Positions 13,719-24,300 of a DNA stretch of 64,000 nt are shown here, in pieces; position 1 is the first letter of the stretch; each line of letters opens with the position of its first letter. Both the position numbers and the translations under genes were made by a program. The stretch is from Ehretia macrophylla (Eukaryota > Streptophyta > Magnoliopsida > Boraginales > Ehretiaceae): assembly GCA_037974665.1 (NCBI GenBank), contig CM075773.1, positions 51,011,417 through 51,075,416 on the forward strand. Reading direction: 5' to 3'. The notes beneath the pieces are model-generated. The model was not told the DNA's origin, searched no databases, and was given only the letters and a program-made list of their open reading frames with translations.

Positions 13719-14200
13719 GATTGGTGTGTTTATGGGTTGCCTCCGGAGTACCTTCTTCACGGGTTGCCTCCGTAGTGCCCTCTTGATTGGTGTGTTTATG
13801 GGTTGCCTCCGGAGTACCTTCTTCACGGGTTGCCTCCGTAGTGCCCTCTTGATTGGTGTGTTTATGGGTTGCCTCCGGAGTACCCTCTTCACGGGTTGCC
13901 TCCGTAGTGCCCTCTTGATTGGTGTGTTATGGGTTGCCTCCGGAGTACCTTCTTCACGGGTTGCCTCCGTAGTGCCCTCTTGATTGGTATATTTATGGGT
14001 TGCCTCCGGAGTACCCTCTTCACGGGTTGCCTCCGTAGTGCCCTCTTGATTGGTGTGTTATGGGTTGCCTCCGGAGTACCGTCTTCATGGGTTGCCTCCG
14101 TAGTGCCCTATTGGTTGTCATATATATGGGTTGCCTCCGGAGTACCCTCCTCATGGGTTGCCCCCCGGAGTATTCTCTTGATTAATGTAACAGGTCGCCT
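13719..14200 (+). repeat. 66-bp minisatellite in element A 5' LTR
   Basis: About seven units of 65-66 bp, each made of two 33-bp-like halves: GGGTTGCCTCCGGAGTACC, then a similar half reading GGGTTGCCTCCGTAGTGCCC. Units 1-3 keep 66 bp; unit 4 loses one T, which shifts the frame. The last unit is degraded. Long open frames on both strands come from the repeat length being divisible by three, not from coding. The same array is in the 3' LTR at 22212-22693. Confidence 0.9.
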
Positions 14201-14489
14201 TCGAAATGCCACTCTTAATTGGTGTGATGAAGATGATTTGACAAGAAAGCTTGAGATTGACCATCTCCAACAAAGTTCGTGATATTGTATCCTTTTACTA
14301 CATGGTTTCTACTCTCGCTGGGTCCCTCGAGGTCCTCGGAGTGTAGAGTTACTTGAATAAGATTTTGACTATTCCGTATTTATTATACTTGATGCTTTGA
14401 CTATGTGGATTATATGCATAGCACGGTTTTATAAAGAAGATTTCAAAATAATAAAACCTTTGTGAAAACCTTCATTTCTCATCCTCACT

Positions 14490-14511
14490 GAGCTATACGC
14501 AGGACTAGCTC
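14490..14511 (+). promoter_or_regulatory. LTR hairpin of element A (5' copy)
   Basis: GAGCTA (14490-14495) pairs with TAGCTC (14506-14511) around a 10-base loop. CCTCACT precedes it and CACCCCTCTTTC follows, then ACAG at 14534. The 3' LTR has it at 22983-23004; the one substitution there lies in the loop. Confidence 0.55.
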
Positions 14512-14995
14512 ACCCCTCTTTCTAATACTTACAGGTGAGACCGAGGCCGAGCCAACTGAACAAGTTGAGGGCGAAGAGGCTTTATGTGATGAGACTGACT
14601 TCTGCTTTTGTTAATCTCCATGCTTGTGTAGAAGGCATAGCTTGTTAATATAAACTGATGATGTACCTTCGAATAGCCTTGTGTTATGTAATATTATTTT
14701 GGACTATTACTACATACTAAGTTTGATTACTACTCTTTTGAGGTCTAGATGTCTGTATTTGGCCACGTATGAAGTACAAACAGGGATGCTAGGTCTTGTA
14801 ATCATGAAACAAGTTGTTGTGGCCTTTTTGTGCCAAATGCCAAGGGCATTCTTTTGAAGATATTTGTGGAAAAGAAAAAAAAAATGCATGCTAGGTTGTT
14901 AATCGATGACCTTATAGGTATTAAGTTGGTTGACACGTTACGCTCCGACCTTAACCTCAGCGAGTCTTGGTCCCGAGGCGTGACACTTACTTATA

Positions 14996-15007
14996 TGGTA
15001 TCAGAGC
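14996..15007 (+). promoter_or_regulatory. Primer binding site, element A (initiator Met tRNA)
   Basis: TGGTATCAGAGC starts 11 bases after the LTR end. It is the standard plant primer site complementary to the 3' end of initiator tRNA-Met and marks where minus-strand DNA synthesis starts. Confidence 0.9.
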
Positions 15008-15295
15008 TAGCTTTAGTTAGCATAGAGCTAGCTTTAGTTAGCGTAGTCTGGGTTTTGAATAGAGGTCCCTGGGGAAAGAGTCTTAACTCGAATAAAGTCT
15101 TAGGTGATTTCTATATGTGCTTATGTGCAACCATACGTGTTTAACGTGCTGAAATTGCTTCTTGCTTATATTTAACTTACATGATAAATATAACAATATG
15201 CATGCATATAGAAGTGTTAGAAGTTTACTTGTTGATAACTCACATAATGCATGCATTACCTATAACAGTGGTTGGTATTTGTTCTATATTTGTAG

Positions 15296-18200
15296 ATGGC
15301 AGCTCGTAACACTCGTAGCACCGCTGGGTCTCAAGAGCCCGGGAATGCGAATCAAGCTAATCCTAGTATAGCTATGTTCAATTTGATGGCAACTGCAATC
15401 GATCGGATGAGTAGGGCTATGGAACAACAAGCAGAAACCGCAGCAGCCACAGCAGCAGTAGCGGCAACTAATAGTAATAACGACAACAATCATGGTGCTG
15501 GTAGCAGTGGTGGAAACGGAGGTGAAAGGGGAGGTGATAACCTTAAGGCTTTTTTGTTCTACAGTCCACCGAAGTTCAGGGGCCAGCCAAATAGTGAGGA
15601 GGCAGAATATTGGTTGTCTCGGGTGGAGAAGATTTATGCTGCACAGGACTATGCAGAGGAGAAGAAGGTTGCCTATGCAGTCTTTCAATTAGAGAGTGAT
15701 GCTGAGACTTGGTGGAATTCAGTGAGAGGTCAATGGGAGGTTCAGCACACTCCATTTACATGGAGGAACTTCGTTAGAGCATTCAAGAGTAAATACATAT
15801 CTGAGGCTTCCCGAGATAGGAAGATGAAAGAGTTTATGTACTTGAAGCAAGGAAGTATGACAGTAGCAGAGTATGGGGCGAAATTTGATAGCCTCTCCCA
15901 GTATGCACCGCATATGGTCCAGACCCCGGCTACCAAGATATGGAAGTTTAAACAGGGGTTGAGGCTCGAGATTCAGGATGGGTTGGCAGTAGCAGAGTTC
16001 GACACTTATGATGCTATCTATGAGGCTGCATCGAGGGTTGAGGAGATGAAGTTAGCGATAAAGATTGGTCTATCTCAGCAGAACAAGAGGCCTTTTCAGA
16101 CTCAGGGTCAATCTAGAGTCTTCCAGATCCAGAAGCCCCAGGATCAGGCCAGACCAGCAGCTACTAGGCCTCAGCCCAATGTTCCAGCCACTCAGGTAAT
16201 TCGTGGAGCACCGAGAGGGGCAACTGCAACTCGAACTGTCGTGTGCAAATACTGTAACAAGCATGGCCATTCTGAAGCCCAATGTTGGAGGAAGGGTGGC
16301 AAATGTCTTAGGTGTAGAAGTGAACAACACCTAGCCAGAGATTGCCCGAAGTGGCAAAATAATGATGCTCCAGCTCAACAGGCAAGGGATGTTCCGGCGC
16401 AGAGAGTTCAAGCCCGAGCTTATGCCATGGATCAAGCAGTAATCCCAAATGATGCTGCTATTGTTGAAGGTACCTTCTTGATTCAAAATCAATTGGTTAA
16501 GGTTCTTATTGATACTGGAGCTACGCATTCATTCATAACCCCCAAATGTGCATTTCGCACTAAGTTGCCTGTAGAGAACTTGCCATATCATGTAGAAGTT
16601 AGCACACCTATGGGCCCTAAATATGCCACTAGGCTGGCATGTAAAGCATGTAGGATACAGGTGGGGAATCGAGAGCTTTTGGCGGATCTTATAGTGCTTA
16701 TCTTCCGAGATTATGAAGTTATTTTGGGGATGGACTGGCTATCACGGCATCATGCGCGATTAGATTGTCGGACAAAGGTTATTGAGTTCCGAGTACCGGG
16801 ACAACCTGTGCTAAAGGTGAGAGGAGAACGTGACTTGTCGGGAAAAGCCTTGATATCCTCAGTCAAGGCTGTGAAATTCATGAGGAAAGGTTACAATGGG
16901 TATTTGGCTTATTTAATCAACAAGCCAGTGGATCAAGTTAAGTTAACGGAAGTGCCGGTGGTTAAAGAATATGTTGATGTATTTCCGGAAGAGTTACCTG
17001 GGTTGCCACCCACAAGAGAGATTGAGTTTGCGATTGAGACATTACCAGGTACACAACCTGTCTCAAAGGCTCCGTACCGCATGGCTCCGACTGAATTGCA
17101 GGAGTTAAAGGTTCAATTACAAGGCTTGTTGGAGAAGGGATTCATACAGCCTAGCACGTCTCCATGGGGTGCACCGGTCTTGTTTGTGAAGAAGAAAGAT
17201 GGAACATTGAGGTTGTGCATTGACTACAGAGGGTTGAACCAAGTGACGATCAAGAACAAATACCCTTTACCATTGATTGATGAACTGTTTGATCAACTTC
17301 AAGGAGCAAAGGTTTATTCAAAGTTCGACTTGAGGCAAGGATATTATCAACTTCGTATCAAGAAGGAGGATGTCCCTAAGTCAGCCTTCAGGTCAAGGTA
17401 TGGCCACTATGAGTTTGTTGTAATGTCATTCGGGTTAACGAACGCTCCTGCTGCTTTTATGGACTTGATGCACAGGGTGTTTCAACCGTATTTGGACCAA
17501 TTCGTGGTAATTTTTATAGATGATATCTTGGTGTATTCAAAGACTGAGGAGGAACATGAAAGACATTTGCGTTTGGTGTTACAGAAGTTGAAGGAGCACC
17601 AATTGTTTGCCAAGTTCAGCAAATGTGAGTTTTGGCTCAAACAAGTGGCCTTCTTGGGTCATGTGATATCTCAAGAAGGGATTGCTGTGGATCCTTCGAA
17701 GATTGATGTTGTGCAATCATGGAAGAAACCGAAGAATGTCACCGAGGTACGTAGTTTTCTCGGCTTGGCGGGATACTATAGGAGATTTGTAAAGGATTTT
17801 TCTAAGTTAGCAGGGCCACTCACAAAACTTACACAAAAGAAGGTCAGTTTCGTGTGGGATGATAAATGTGAGAACAGTTTCCAGGAGTTGAAGAAGAGAT
17901 TGACAACTGCTCCTGTGTTGGCATTGCCCGAAGGAAGTCAGGGATTTGTTATCTATAGTGATGCCTCGAAAGAAGGATTGGGATGTGTTTTGATGCAGAA
18001 CAATCAAGTCATAGCTTATGCATCACGGAAGTTGAAGCCTTATGAGGTGAATTATCCTACGCATGATTTGGAGCTTGCAGCTATCGTGTTTGCCCTGAAG
18101 AAGTGGAGGCATTACTTGTGGGGAAGTAAGTTTGAGATATTCACCGACCATAAAAGTTTAAAATATCTCTTTTCTCAAAAAGAGTTGAATATGAGGCAAA

Positions 18201-19753
18201 GAAGGTGGATGGAGCTCTTAGATGACTACAATTGCACTATAAATTATGTGCCTGGGAAGGCGAACGTAGTGGCAGATGCATTGAGTCGGAAGGCAAGTTT
18301 GGCGAGGTTGGAAATCAAAGAACCTACCTTGTTGTCCCGAGTCCGGAAGCTTCAACAGAAAGACCCTCAGCTTCAAAAGATAAAATATGGTGACCCGGAT
18401 TTCAAGCTACATGAAGACGGGTTGTGGAAGTTCAGGAATCGAGTTTGTATACCGAATGACCCAGAATTGAAGAGAGAGATACTTGAAGAAGCTCATAACT
18501 CGAGGTACACAATACATCCTGGAGGAACAAAGATGTATCGGGATTTGAGGCAATTCTATTGCTGGAATAATATGAAGCGAGAGATTGCAGAGTTTGTGTC
18601 TCGTTGTTTGACGTGTCAAAGAGTTAAGGCGGAACATCAAAGACCCGCAGGACTCTTGCAACCATTGGAAATTCCACAATGGAAATGGGAGCACATAACA
18701 ATGGATTTTGTGATGGAATTGCCAAGGTCACCTCGAGGTTGTGATACTGTTTGGGTGATCGTGGATCGGTTAACAAAGACATCCCATTTTCTCGCAATGA
18801 ATAAGACCGATAGCTTGGAGAAACGGGTTGATTTGTACATAGCTAATATTGTGAAATTGCATGGCATACCTGTAAGCATAGTGTCTGACAGAGATCCAAG
18901 GTTCACATCTCGGTTTTGGCAAAAGTTTCAAGAGGCGTTGGGGACGAAGTTGAGCTTTAGTACAGCCTACCATCCTCAAACAGATGGGCAATCTGAAAGA
19001 ACTATTCAGATCCTGGAGGACATGCTACGAGCTTGTGCATTGGATTTTGGGGGAACATGGGAAAAACATTTGCCATTGGCAGAATTCGCTTACAACAACA
19101 GTTACCAAGCGACGATTGGCATGGCGCCTTATGAGGCCTTGTATGGACGGAAGTGTAGATCCCCTCTATATTGGAGTGAGGTTGGTGAAATGAAAGCCAT
19201 TGATCCTACATTGTTACCGGAAATAATGGAGAAGATAGAGAATGTGCAGTTGATTAGGAAAAGAATGCTCACAGCCCAAAGTAGACAAAAGAGTTATGCC
19301 GATAAGAGAAGGCGAGACTTAGAATTTATAGTTGGTGACCGGGTGTTCCTGAAGTTGTCACCCCGGAAAGGATTGATTAGACATGGAAAAGGAGAGAAAT
19401 TAAGCCCGAGGTTCGTTGGGCCATTTGCAATTGTGAAAAGAGTAGGCAATCTAGCATACCAGTTGGAGCTACCACCAAATCTCTCCAACATTCATGATGT
19501 ATTCCATGTTTCGATGTTGAGGAAGTACCATCCTGATCCATCTCACATTCTAGAACCGGAACCGTTGGAACTTCGTGAGAACTTGTCCTATGAGGAGAAG
19601 CCCGTGCGGATTCTAGACGAGCAAGCTCGAGAGTTGCGCAACAAGAGTATTCCGATGGTAAAGGTGCTTTGGGATAACCATGGAGTCGAGGATGCAACTT
19701 GGGAGAGGCGTGATCAGATGGAGCAGCAGTACCCGTTCTTGTTTGTGAGGTAA
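15296..19753 (+). CDS. Gag-pol polyprotein, element A (intact)
   Basis: One 1485-residue open frame holds all retrotransposon functions. The retrotransposon gag domain is around residues 80-250. Two CCHC zinc knuckles start near residue 317 (C-X2-C-X4-H-X4-C twice). Aspartic protease has D-T-G-A at about 406. Reverse transcriptase has F-I-D-D at about 741-743. RNase H has YSDAS near 889. Integrase has an HHCC finger from H about 1067, then catalytic D 1137, D 1198 and E 1234, with exactly 35 residues between the last two. A GPF/Y module follows, then a chromodomain-like C-terminus (about 1437-1480). The start ATG lies 300 bases after the primer site and is the first in frame. The stop is 42 bases before the 3' LTR. 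Gag and pol share one frame with no shift, as in plant chromoviruses. No lesion is visible. Confidence 0.95.
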   Translation: MAARNTRSTAGSQEPGNANQANPSIAMFNLMATAIDRMSRAMEQQAETAAATAAVAATNSNNDNNHGAGSSGGNGGERGGDNLKAFLFYSPPKFRGQPNSEEAEYWLSRVEKIYAAQDYAEEKKVAYAVFQLESDAETWWNSVRGQWEVQHTPFTWRNFVRAFKSKYISEASRDRKMKEFMYLKQGSMTVAEYGAKFDSLSQYAPHMVQTPATKIWKFKQGLRLEIQDGLAVAEFDTYDAIYEAASRVEEMKLAIKIGLSQQNKRPFQTQGQSRVFQIQKPQDQARPAATRPQPNVPATQVIRGAPRGATATRTVVCKYCNKHGHSEAQCWRKGGKCLRCRSEQHLARDCPKWQNNDAPAQQARDVPAQRVQARAYAMDQAVIPNDAAIVEGTFLIQNQLVKVLIDTGATHSFITPKCAFRTKLPVENLPYHVEVSTPMGPKYATRLACKACRIQVGNRELLADLIVLIFRDYEVILGMDWLSRHHARLDCRTKVIEFRVPGQPVLKVRGERDLSGKALISSVKAVKFMRKGYNGYLAYLINKPVDQVKLTEVPVVKEYVDVFPEELPGLPPTREIEFAIETLPGTQPVSKAPYRMAPTELQELKVQLQGLLEKGFIQPSTSPWGAPVLFVKKKDGTLRLCIDYRGLNQVTIKNKYPLPLIDELFDQLQGAKVYSKFDLRQGYYQLRIKKEDVPKSAFRSRYGHYEFVVMSFGLTNAPAAFMDLMHRVFQPYLDQFVVIFIDDILVYSKTEEEHERHLRLVLQKLKEHQLFAKFSKCEFWLKQVAFLGHVISQEGIAVDPSKIDVVQSWKKPKNVTEVRSFLGLAGYYRRFVKDFSKLAGPLTKLTQKKVSFVWDDKCENSFQELKKRLTTAPVLALPEGSQGFVIYSDASKEGLGCVLMQNNQVIAYASRKLKPYEVNYPTHDLELAAIVFALKKWRHYLWGSKFEIFTDHKSLKYLFSQKELNMRQRRWMELLDDYNCTINYVPGKANVVADALSRKASLARLEIKEPTLLSRVRKLQQKDPQLQKIKYGDPDFKLHEDGLWKFRNRVCIPNDPELKREILEEAHNSRYTIHPGGTKMYRDLRQFYCWNNMKREIAEFVSRCLTCQRVKAEHQRPAGLLQPLEIPQWKWEHITMDFVMELPRSPRGCDTVWVIVDRLTKTSHFLAMNKTDSLEKRVDLYIANIVKLHGIPVSIVSDRDPRFTSRFWQKFQEALGTKLSFSTAYHPQTDGQSERTIQILEDMLRACALDFGGTWEKHLPLAEFAYNNSYQATIGMAPYEALYGRKCRSPLYWSEVGEMKAIDPTLLPEIMEKIENVQLIRKRMLTAQSRQKSYADKRRRDLEFIVGDRVFLKLSPRKGLIRHGKGEKLSPRFVGPFAIVKRVGNLAYQLELPPNLSNIHDVFHVSMLRKYHPDPSHILEPEPLELRENLSYEEKPVRILDEQARELRNKSIPMVKVLWDNHGVEDATWERRDQMEQQYPFLFVR

Positions 19754-19759
19754 TTAGGG

Positions 19760-19795
19760 AATTGCGAGGGCGCAATTTTTTTAAGGAGGGGAGGT
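19760..19795 (+). promoter_or_regulatory. Pre-LTR hairpin and polypurine tract, element A
   Basis: AATTGCG-aggg-CGCAATT (19760-19777) forms a 7-bp stem with a 4-base loop. The polypurine tract AAGGAGGGGAGG follows directly before the 3' LTR and primes plus-strand DNA. The same stem position in C reads AATTTCG/CGAAATT. Confidence 0.75.
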
Positions 19796-22700
19796 TGTAA
19801 GACCCGGCCCTAGACCACATGTGCATTAGGTCATGTCATACATAATTAAATCATTTTATATGCATTTGATGTGTTTTATATGCTGTTAAATAGGTTTATA
19901 TATGTTTACCTCGAATTACGTGTATATCATCGTTTAACATGCAACCAAATATTTTAGGAGTCGTAGGAAATTAATTAACATTATGGAGCTAAGATTAGTA
20001 ACTAGGTAGTTAGAATTAATACTAAAATGACAAATTAGTAATACACAAGCAAGCTCAAGGGCACTCTCGTCCTAAAGCAAAGTAACAAAATATCCTAACA
20101 CTATTTGGTCTCACCCAAGTCAAACACACAAACACACACCAATACACACTCACTCATCAACACACACTACACCATCTACACACACTAAAATCCTGCAACA
20201 CACACTTACACACACTACACAATTTTACCAAGAAGAAGAAGAAGAAAGAGAGGAAGGGGGAAGTAGAAGCAAGCTATTTCCAAACTCTTCAAACATTTCT
20301 AATCAATTTTCTCCCATCTCTAACTATTGCAAAGGTGAGGGTTTAATCTGATTTTCTAAAATGTTTTGAAGTTCATGAGCATGTATGTATATGTGTTTAC
20401 TTAGTTTTGTACGCTTAGAAGCCAAGAAGTTAAGTTTGAACAGTTCTGGAAATCTCGGGTAGCCTACTGACCCTTCTGTTTGGAGTACTTTTAAGATAGC
20501 AAACGATGTTAAAAATGCGTGAAAATTGGTAGGTGACTAGTTTTTCCAGTTCTAAGCATTTTTCCTAGAAATAGACCAAAGCCAATTTTGACTCTAAGGC
20601 TTCCAAAATGGCAAAATATTGAAAAGTGTCTAAATCTGGAAAAAGTTGGAAATTTGAAGTAGAATCTGGCAGCCTTCTGACCTTGTAGAACGAAGCCGTT
20701 TTAGTTTAGCAAATGATGTCCAAAATTCATGAAACTTGGTAGGTTGCTAGATCTTGCAGTTCTGGACATTTTTTCCAGAAATAGACTAAATCTAATTCTG
20801 ACTCTAAGACCCCTAAAATGGCCAAATATTAAAGGGTGTCTAAATCTGGAAAATCTGGAAAAAAGGGAGCAGGTTTTTGGCAGTTCTCTGGCCTTGTAGA
20901 ACGAAATATTTTTGACCTAGTAAATGATTTCAAAAATACATGAAACTTGGTGATTCACTAGATTTTTCAGTTTTGAACATATCTTGCAGAAATAGTCTAA
21001 GGCTAATTTTGAGTTTAAGGCCCCTAAAAATGGTAAATACCGAAATGTGTATGAAACTGGACAGATTTGCGTGGTCTCACGGTTTTGGTCATAACTCCTA
21101 AGTCCGAACTCGAAATTCAGCAAGGTTTGTTCCTAGATTTAAATCACTCGTTAAGCTTAAATTTGACATTTGATTCACTGAATTTGGAGGTTGTTTTCTT
21201 GGCTAAATGAATGAGGAAAAATAGGCTATTGCAGTGAGGTTTTGTTTTGAAACTTGCTTTAAATCATGTTGTAATTGTACTTTGAGGTATTGAATGCTTG
21301 GACTTGTGGAAATTAGAAGTTACATGGACTGTTTTGGTTGGTTGAGATTGCTTAATTTGGTTGATGCATAACTTAAGTTCATTACATGATTGATTCTTGC
21401 CTAATCGTATGGTTAAGCATGAAATTGAGGCCCTATTACTTATGCATACTTGCTAAGTGACTAACCTATGGTTAATTGAATTCATTTGAGTTGTTAGTAG
21501 GCTGTCCAATAATCTCTAAGTATGCATGAAATGGTTTAGGTGATTCTTGTGGTTCTTAGCAAACTAAACCTATACCCAAGTATGGTCCTTGTAAACCCTA
21601 ATGGCTACGTAGACTCCCAAGTCATAAACCACTCTTGTGCATCTTATAATTGATGTTGAGGAATGTTAATGGACTGCCCGGAATTGTCCTTATAGCTCTA
21701 AGCACGATTCTCGATGATTGCATGTTGATAAGTTAATTATTCTTGCACCCGCTCTTGTGTAAATTGTCGTAGCATGCTCGTATGTCCTTAACACTTGGTA
21801 TGTGAACTAAAATGAGTTATACGACTTGTTTTATATGGTGTTACTTGGCTGCCCATTAAATGTTCATATGCTTCTAGGTGTTATACAAGTGGATTTACAT
21901 GTCAAAGCATGCCTCGTATGTTTACTTGCCGATATATGATCATACGTGTATCCAGAGGCAACCTACTTTGTTGACCTCCTATTGTGAATTGTTAAAAGAT
22001 ATTCTATGGCTTATTTTGAACATGATTACTTGGCTGCCCGTGAAAGTTTAATTGCTTTCAAACTGATAAATGAAATGATTATACGTTCTTATAATACCTT
22101 ATGAATATATGCTCGTATGAAGTCGCTACACGGTTACACACTTGTATAATAAAGTAACCTCCTTGTTGTCCTCCAAATGATGCCTGTATATTCCACAAAT
22201 TAATGAGGTGTGATTGGTGTGTTTATGGGTTGCCTCCGGAGTACCTTCTTCACGGGTTGCCTCCGTAGTGCCCTCTTGATTGGTGTGTTTATGGGTTGCC
22301 TCCGGAGTACCTTCTTCACGGGTTGCCTCCGTAGTGCCCTCTTGATTGGTGTGTTTATGGGTTGCCTCCGGAGTACCCTCTTCACGGGTTGCCTCCGTAG
22401 TGCCCTCTTGATTGGTGTGTTATGGGTTGCCTCCGGAGTACCTTCTTCACGGGTTGCCTCCGTAGTGCCCTCTTGATTGGTATATTTATGGGTTGCCTCC
22501 GGAGTACCCTCTTCACGGGTTGCCTCCGTAGTGCCCTCTTGATTGGTGTGTTATGGGTTGCCTCCGGAGTACCGTCTTCATGGGTTGCCTCCGTAGTGCC
22601 CTATTGGTTGTCATGTATATGGGTTGCCTCCGGAGTACCCTCCTCATGGGTTGCCCCCCGGAGTATTCTCTTGATTAATGTAACAGGTTGCCTTCGAAAT

Positions 22701-23479
22701 GCCACTCTTAATTGGTGTGATGAAGATGATTTGACAAGAAAGCTTGAGATTGGCCATCTCCAACAAAGTTCGTGATATTGTATCCTTTTACTACATGGTT
22801 TCTTCTCTTGCTGGGTCCCTCGAGGTCCTCGGGGTGTAGAGTTACTTGAATAAGATTTTGACTATTCCGTATTTGTTATACTTGATGCTTTGACTATGTG
22901 GATTATATGCATAGCACGGTTTTATAAAGAAGATTTCAAAATAATAAAACCTTTGTGAAAACCTTCATTTCTCATCCTCACTGAGCTATAAGCAGGACTA
23001 GCTCACCTCTCTTTCTAATACTTACAGGTGAGACCGAGTCCGAGCCAACTGAACAAGTTGAGGGCCAAGAGGCTTTGTGTGATAAGACTGACTTCTGCTT
23101 TTGTTAATCTCCATGCTTGTGTAGAAGGCATAGCTTGTTAATATAAACTGATGATGTACTTTCGAATAGCCTTGTGTTATGTAATATTATTTTGGACTAT
23201 TACTACATACTAAGTTTGATTACTACTCTTTTGAGGTCTAGATGTCTGTATTTGGCCACGTATGAAGTACAAACAGGGATGCTAGGTCTTGTAATTATGA
23301 AACAAGTTGTTGTGGCCTTTTTGTGCCAAATGCCAAGGGCATTCTTTTGAAGATATTTGTGGAAAAGAAAAAAAAAAATGCATGCTAGGTTGTTAATCGA
23401 TGACCTTATAGGTATTAAGTTGGTTGACACGTTACGCTCCGACCTTAACCTCAGCGAGTCTTGGTCCCGAGGCGTGACA
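19796..23479 (+). mobile_element. Element A 3' LTR (3684 bp)
   Basis: It repeats the 5' LTR from TGTAAGACCCGG to GGCGTGACA. I found two substitutions in the first 2.8 kb and about sixteen, plus a one-base poly-A length change, in the last 0.87 kb. The minisatellite is at 22212-22693 and the hairpin at 22983-23004. Confidence 0.95.
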
Positions 23480-23484
23480 ATAGG

Positions 23485-23560
23485 GGTAGGGGTAGGGGTA
23501 GGGGTAGGGTCTAGGGTTGGGTTGGGGTGGGTTAAGGTAGGGTAGAATGAGTGAAAAATA
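23485..23560 (+). repeat. G-rich core of MITE copy 1, (GGGGTA)n
   Basis: Several GGGGTA units pass into GGGTTGGGTTGGGG words. Four or more G-runs of at least three in a row could form a G-quadruplex. It abuts the element A target duplication, so A inserted at the edge of this core. It is not the plant telomere unit TTTAGGG. Confidence 0.7.
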
Positions 23561-23904
23561 TTTTTTTGTCCCAAAAAATATGAAAATATTTTTCTCTCAT
23601 TTCAACTAAACATTTTTCTTTGACCGAAAAATATTTTCCTATTGACTAATTTTTTAGTATTACCACACCAAAAAATTAGAAAACGGCAAACAAATGGAGT
23701 CTCAACTAAAATATGACAGAGATTAATGATAATTAAGATACAAGATTTTACATAGAAAATCCTCAAACAAACTAAGAAAAAAACTACGGACAAGTATTGA
23801 AAGATTTTACTACTATGTAAGAATATTTTACAATGAACCTTCTCTCTATCATAAGTAGAGAATTATTATATTATTTCAAATAATAGGAGAAACTAACTCT
23901 CACT

Positions 23905-24085
23905 TAAAACTAATGCCCCAAGGGGCATGGTCCAACAATAGTAGGGTTGAAATCATTTCTGCCAGGTTGTGGGTTCGATATTTCCCATTGTTCTAGAGTT
24001 CTATCTTTGACTGACCTTATGCATGTGTGGAGCCGTACCGCTGCACTCGGGAGTTTACCAGTTGATGGTCTAATTATGTCGAATA
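23905..24085 (+). mobile_element. Possible tRNA-derived SINE
   Basis: A tRNA-like head reads gcatggtccaacaatag, then GTGGGTTCGATATTTCC close to a Pol III B box. It is followed by a SINE-like body (accgctgcactcgggag, ggtctaattatgtcgaa). I see no clear 3' tail or target duplication. The call rests on motif resemblance alone. Confidence 0.35.
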
Positions 24086-24300
24086 ATACGGTGGTCAAAC
24101 TTGGCCAACTAAGTTCTCACATTATCCAAAAAAAATTAACTCAAAACTATAGACAACGAAGAAGTGAAACTCTCAAAAAAAATCTATCTATATTTTATCT
24201 ATGGTTTTTTTGGATGATGAGTTGAGGAATGAGCCCTTTATTTATTGGCTAATTCCACTCCAAAATCCAATGCTTTGCATGAAAAATTACTGCACATTTT

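Larger units (their letters stand above)
11842..14534 (+). other. Candidate leader intron inside element A 5' LTR
   Basis: The proposed donor is GCAAAG/GTGAGG at 11842, after a purine-rich GAA tract. The proposed acceptor is CTTACAG ending at 14534, after a pyrimidine-rich stretch. Length would be about 2.7 kb. Comparable pairs occur in F (4081-7274), C (minus, 50956 to about 49801), D (53341-54852) and more weakly B (29545 to about 30870). This is inferred from sequence context only; no transcript evidence is available. Confidence 0.4.
11303..14985 (+). mobile_element. Element A 5' LTR (3683 bp)
   Basis: It runs from TGTAAGACCCGG to GGCGTGACA. Features in order: a CA-rich leader at 11625-11735, GAA repeats at 11738-11760, donor-like AAAG/GTGAGG at 11842, several related 180-bp-scale segments between 11940 and 12660 containing 'tctggaaaa' and 'cttgtagaacga' words, a 66-bp minisatellite at 13719-14200, a hairpin at 14490-14511, and a pyrimidine-rich stretch ending ACAG at 14534. 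By eye it is almost identical to the 3' LTR over its first 2.8 kb but not over its last 0.87 kb. Confidence 0.95.
11303..23479 (+). mobile_element. Element A: complete Ty3/gypsy chromovirus, target duplication ATAGG
   Basis: A full 12,177-bp LTR retrotransposon: 5' LTR 11303-14985, Met-tRNA primer site 14996, gag-pol 15296-19753, polypurine tract ending 19795, 3' LTR 19796-23479. The 5-bp repeat ATAGG flanks it at 11298-11302 and 23480-23484. The pol order PR-RT-RNaseH-IN plus a C-terminal chromodomain puts it in the Tekay/Del-type chromoviruses. LTRs of 3.7 kb are very long. All coding parts are open, so it may be autonomous. It sits in the G-rich core of an older MITE. Confidence 0.95.
10397..23701. 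mobile_element. MITE copy 1 (G-rich core), split by element A
   Basis: The left end GGCTACGTTTATTTGTCATA at 10397 pairs imperfectly with the right end ...GCAAACAAATGGAGTC at 23701. Both match the ends of the intact sister at 24301-24769. The interior has the same order: GAAAATATTTTC-type words, an AT-rich stretch (here grown to about 750 bp of TTAA-type simple sequence, 10540-11285), then a G-rich core, then GACCGAAAAATATTTTCC words. Element A lies exactly in the G-rich core. No clear target duplication. The family is not named; a hAT-type or foldback MITE is possible. Confidence 0.6.

Noticed and set aside
13719..14200. CRISPR-like array
   Set aside because: Units are direct repeats without unique spacers, inside a plant LTR.
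13717..14282. Overlapping open frames of 61-117 codons in the element A LTR (also 22210-22775)
   Set aside because: They are a by-product of a 66-bp repeat; open on both strands and frame-shifted by one unit. No coding signal.
14996..15007. tRNA gene at the TGGTATCAGAGC sites
   Set aside because: Only the 12-base primer complement is present, no cloverleaf.
15284..15688. 134-codon minus frame under gag of element A, and other minus frames to 19826
   Set aside because: Shadows of the gag-pol frame.
23485..23560. Interstitial telomere repeat
   Set aside because: Unit is GGGGTA with GGGTT variants, not TTTAGGG, and it is part of a MITE core also seen at 24440-24575.
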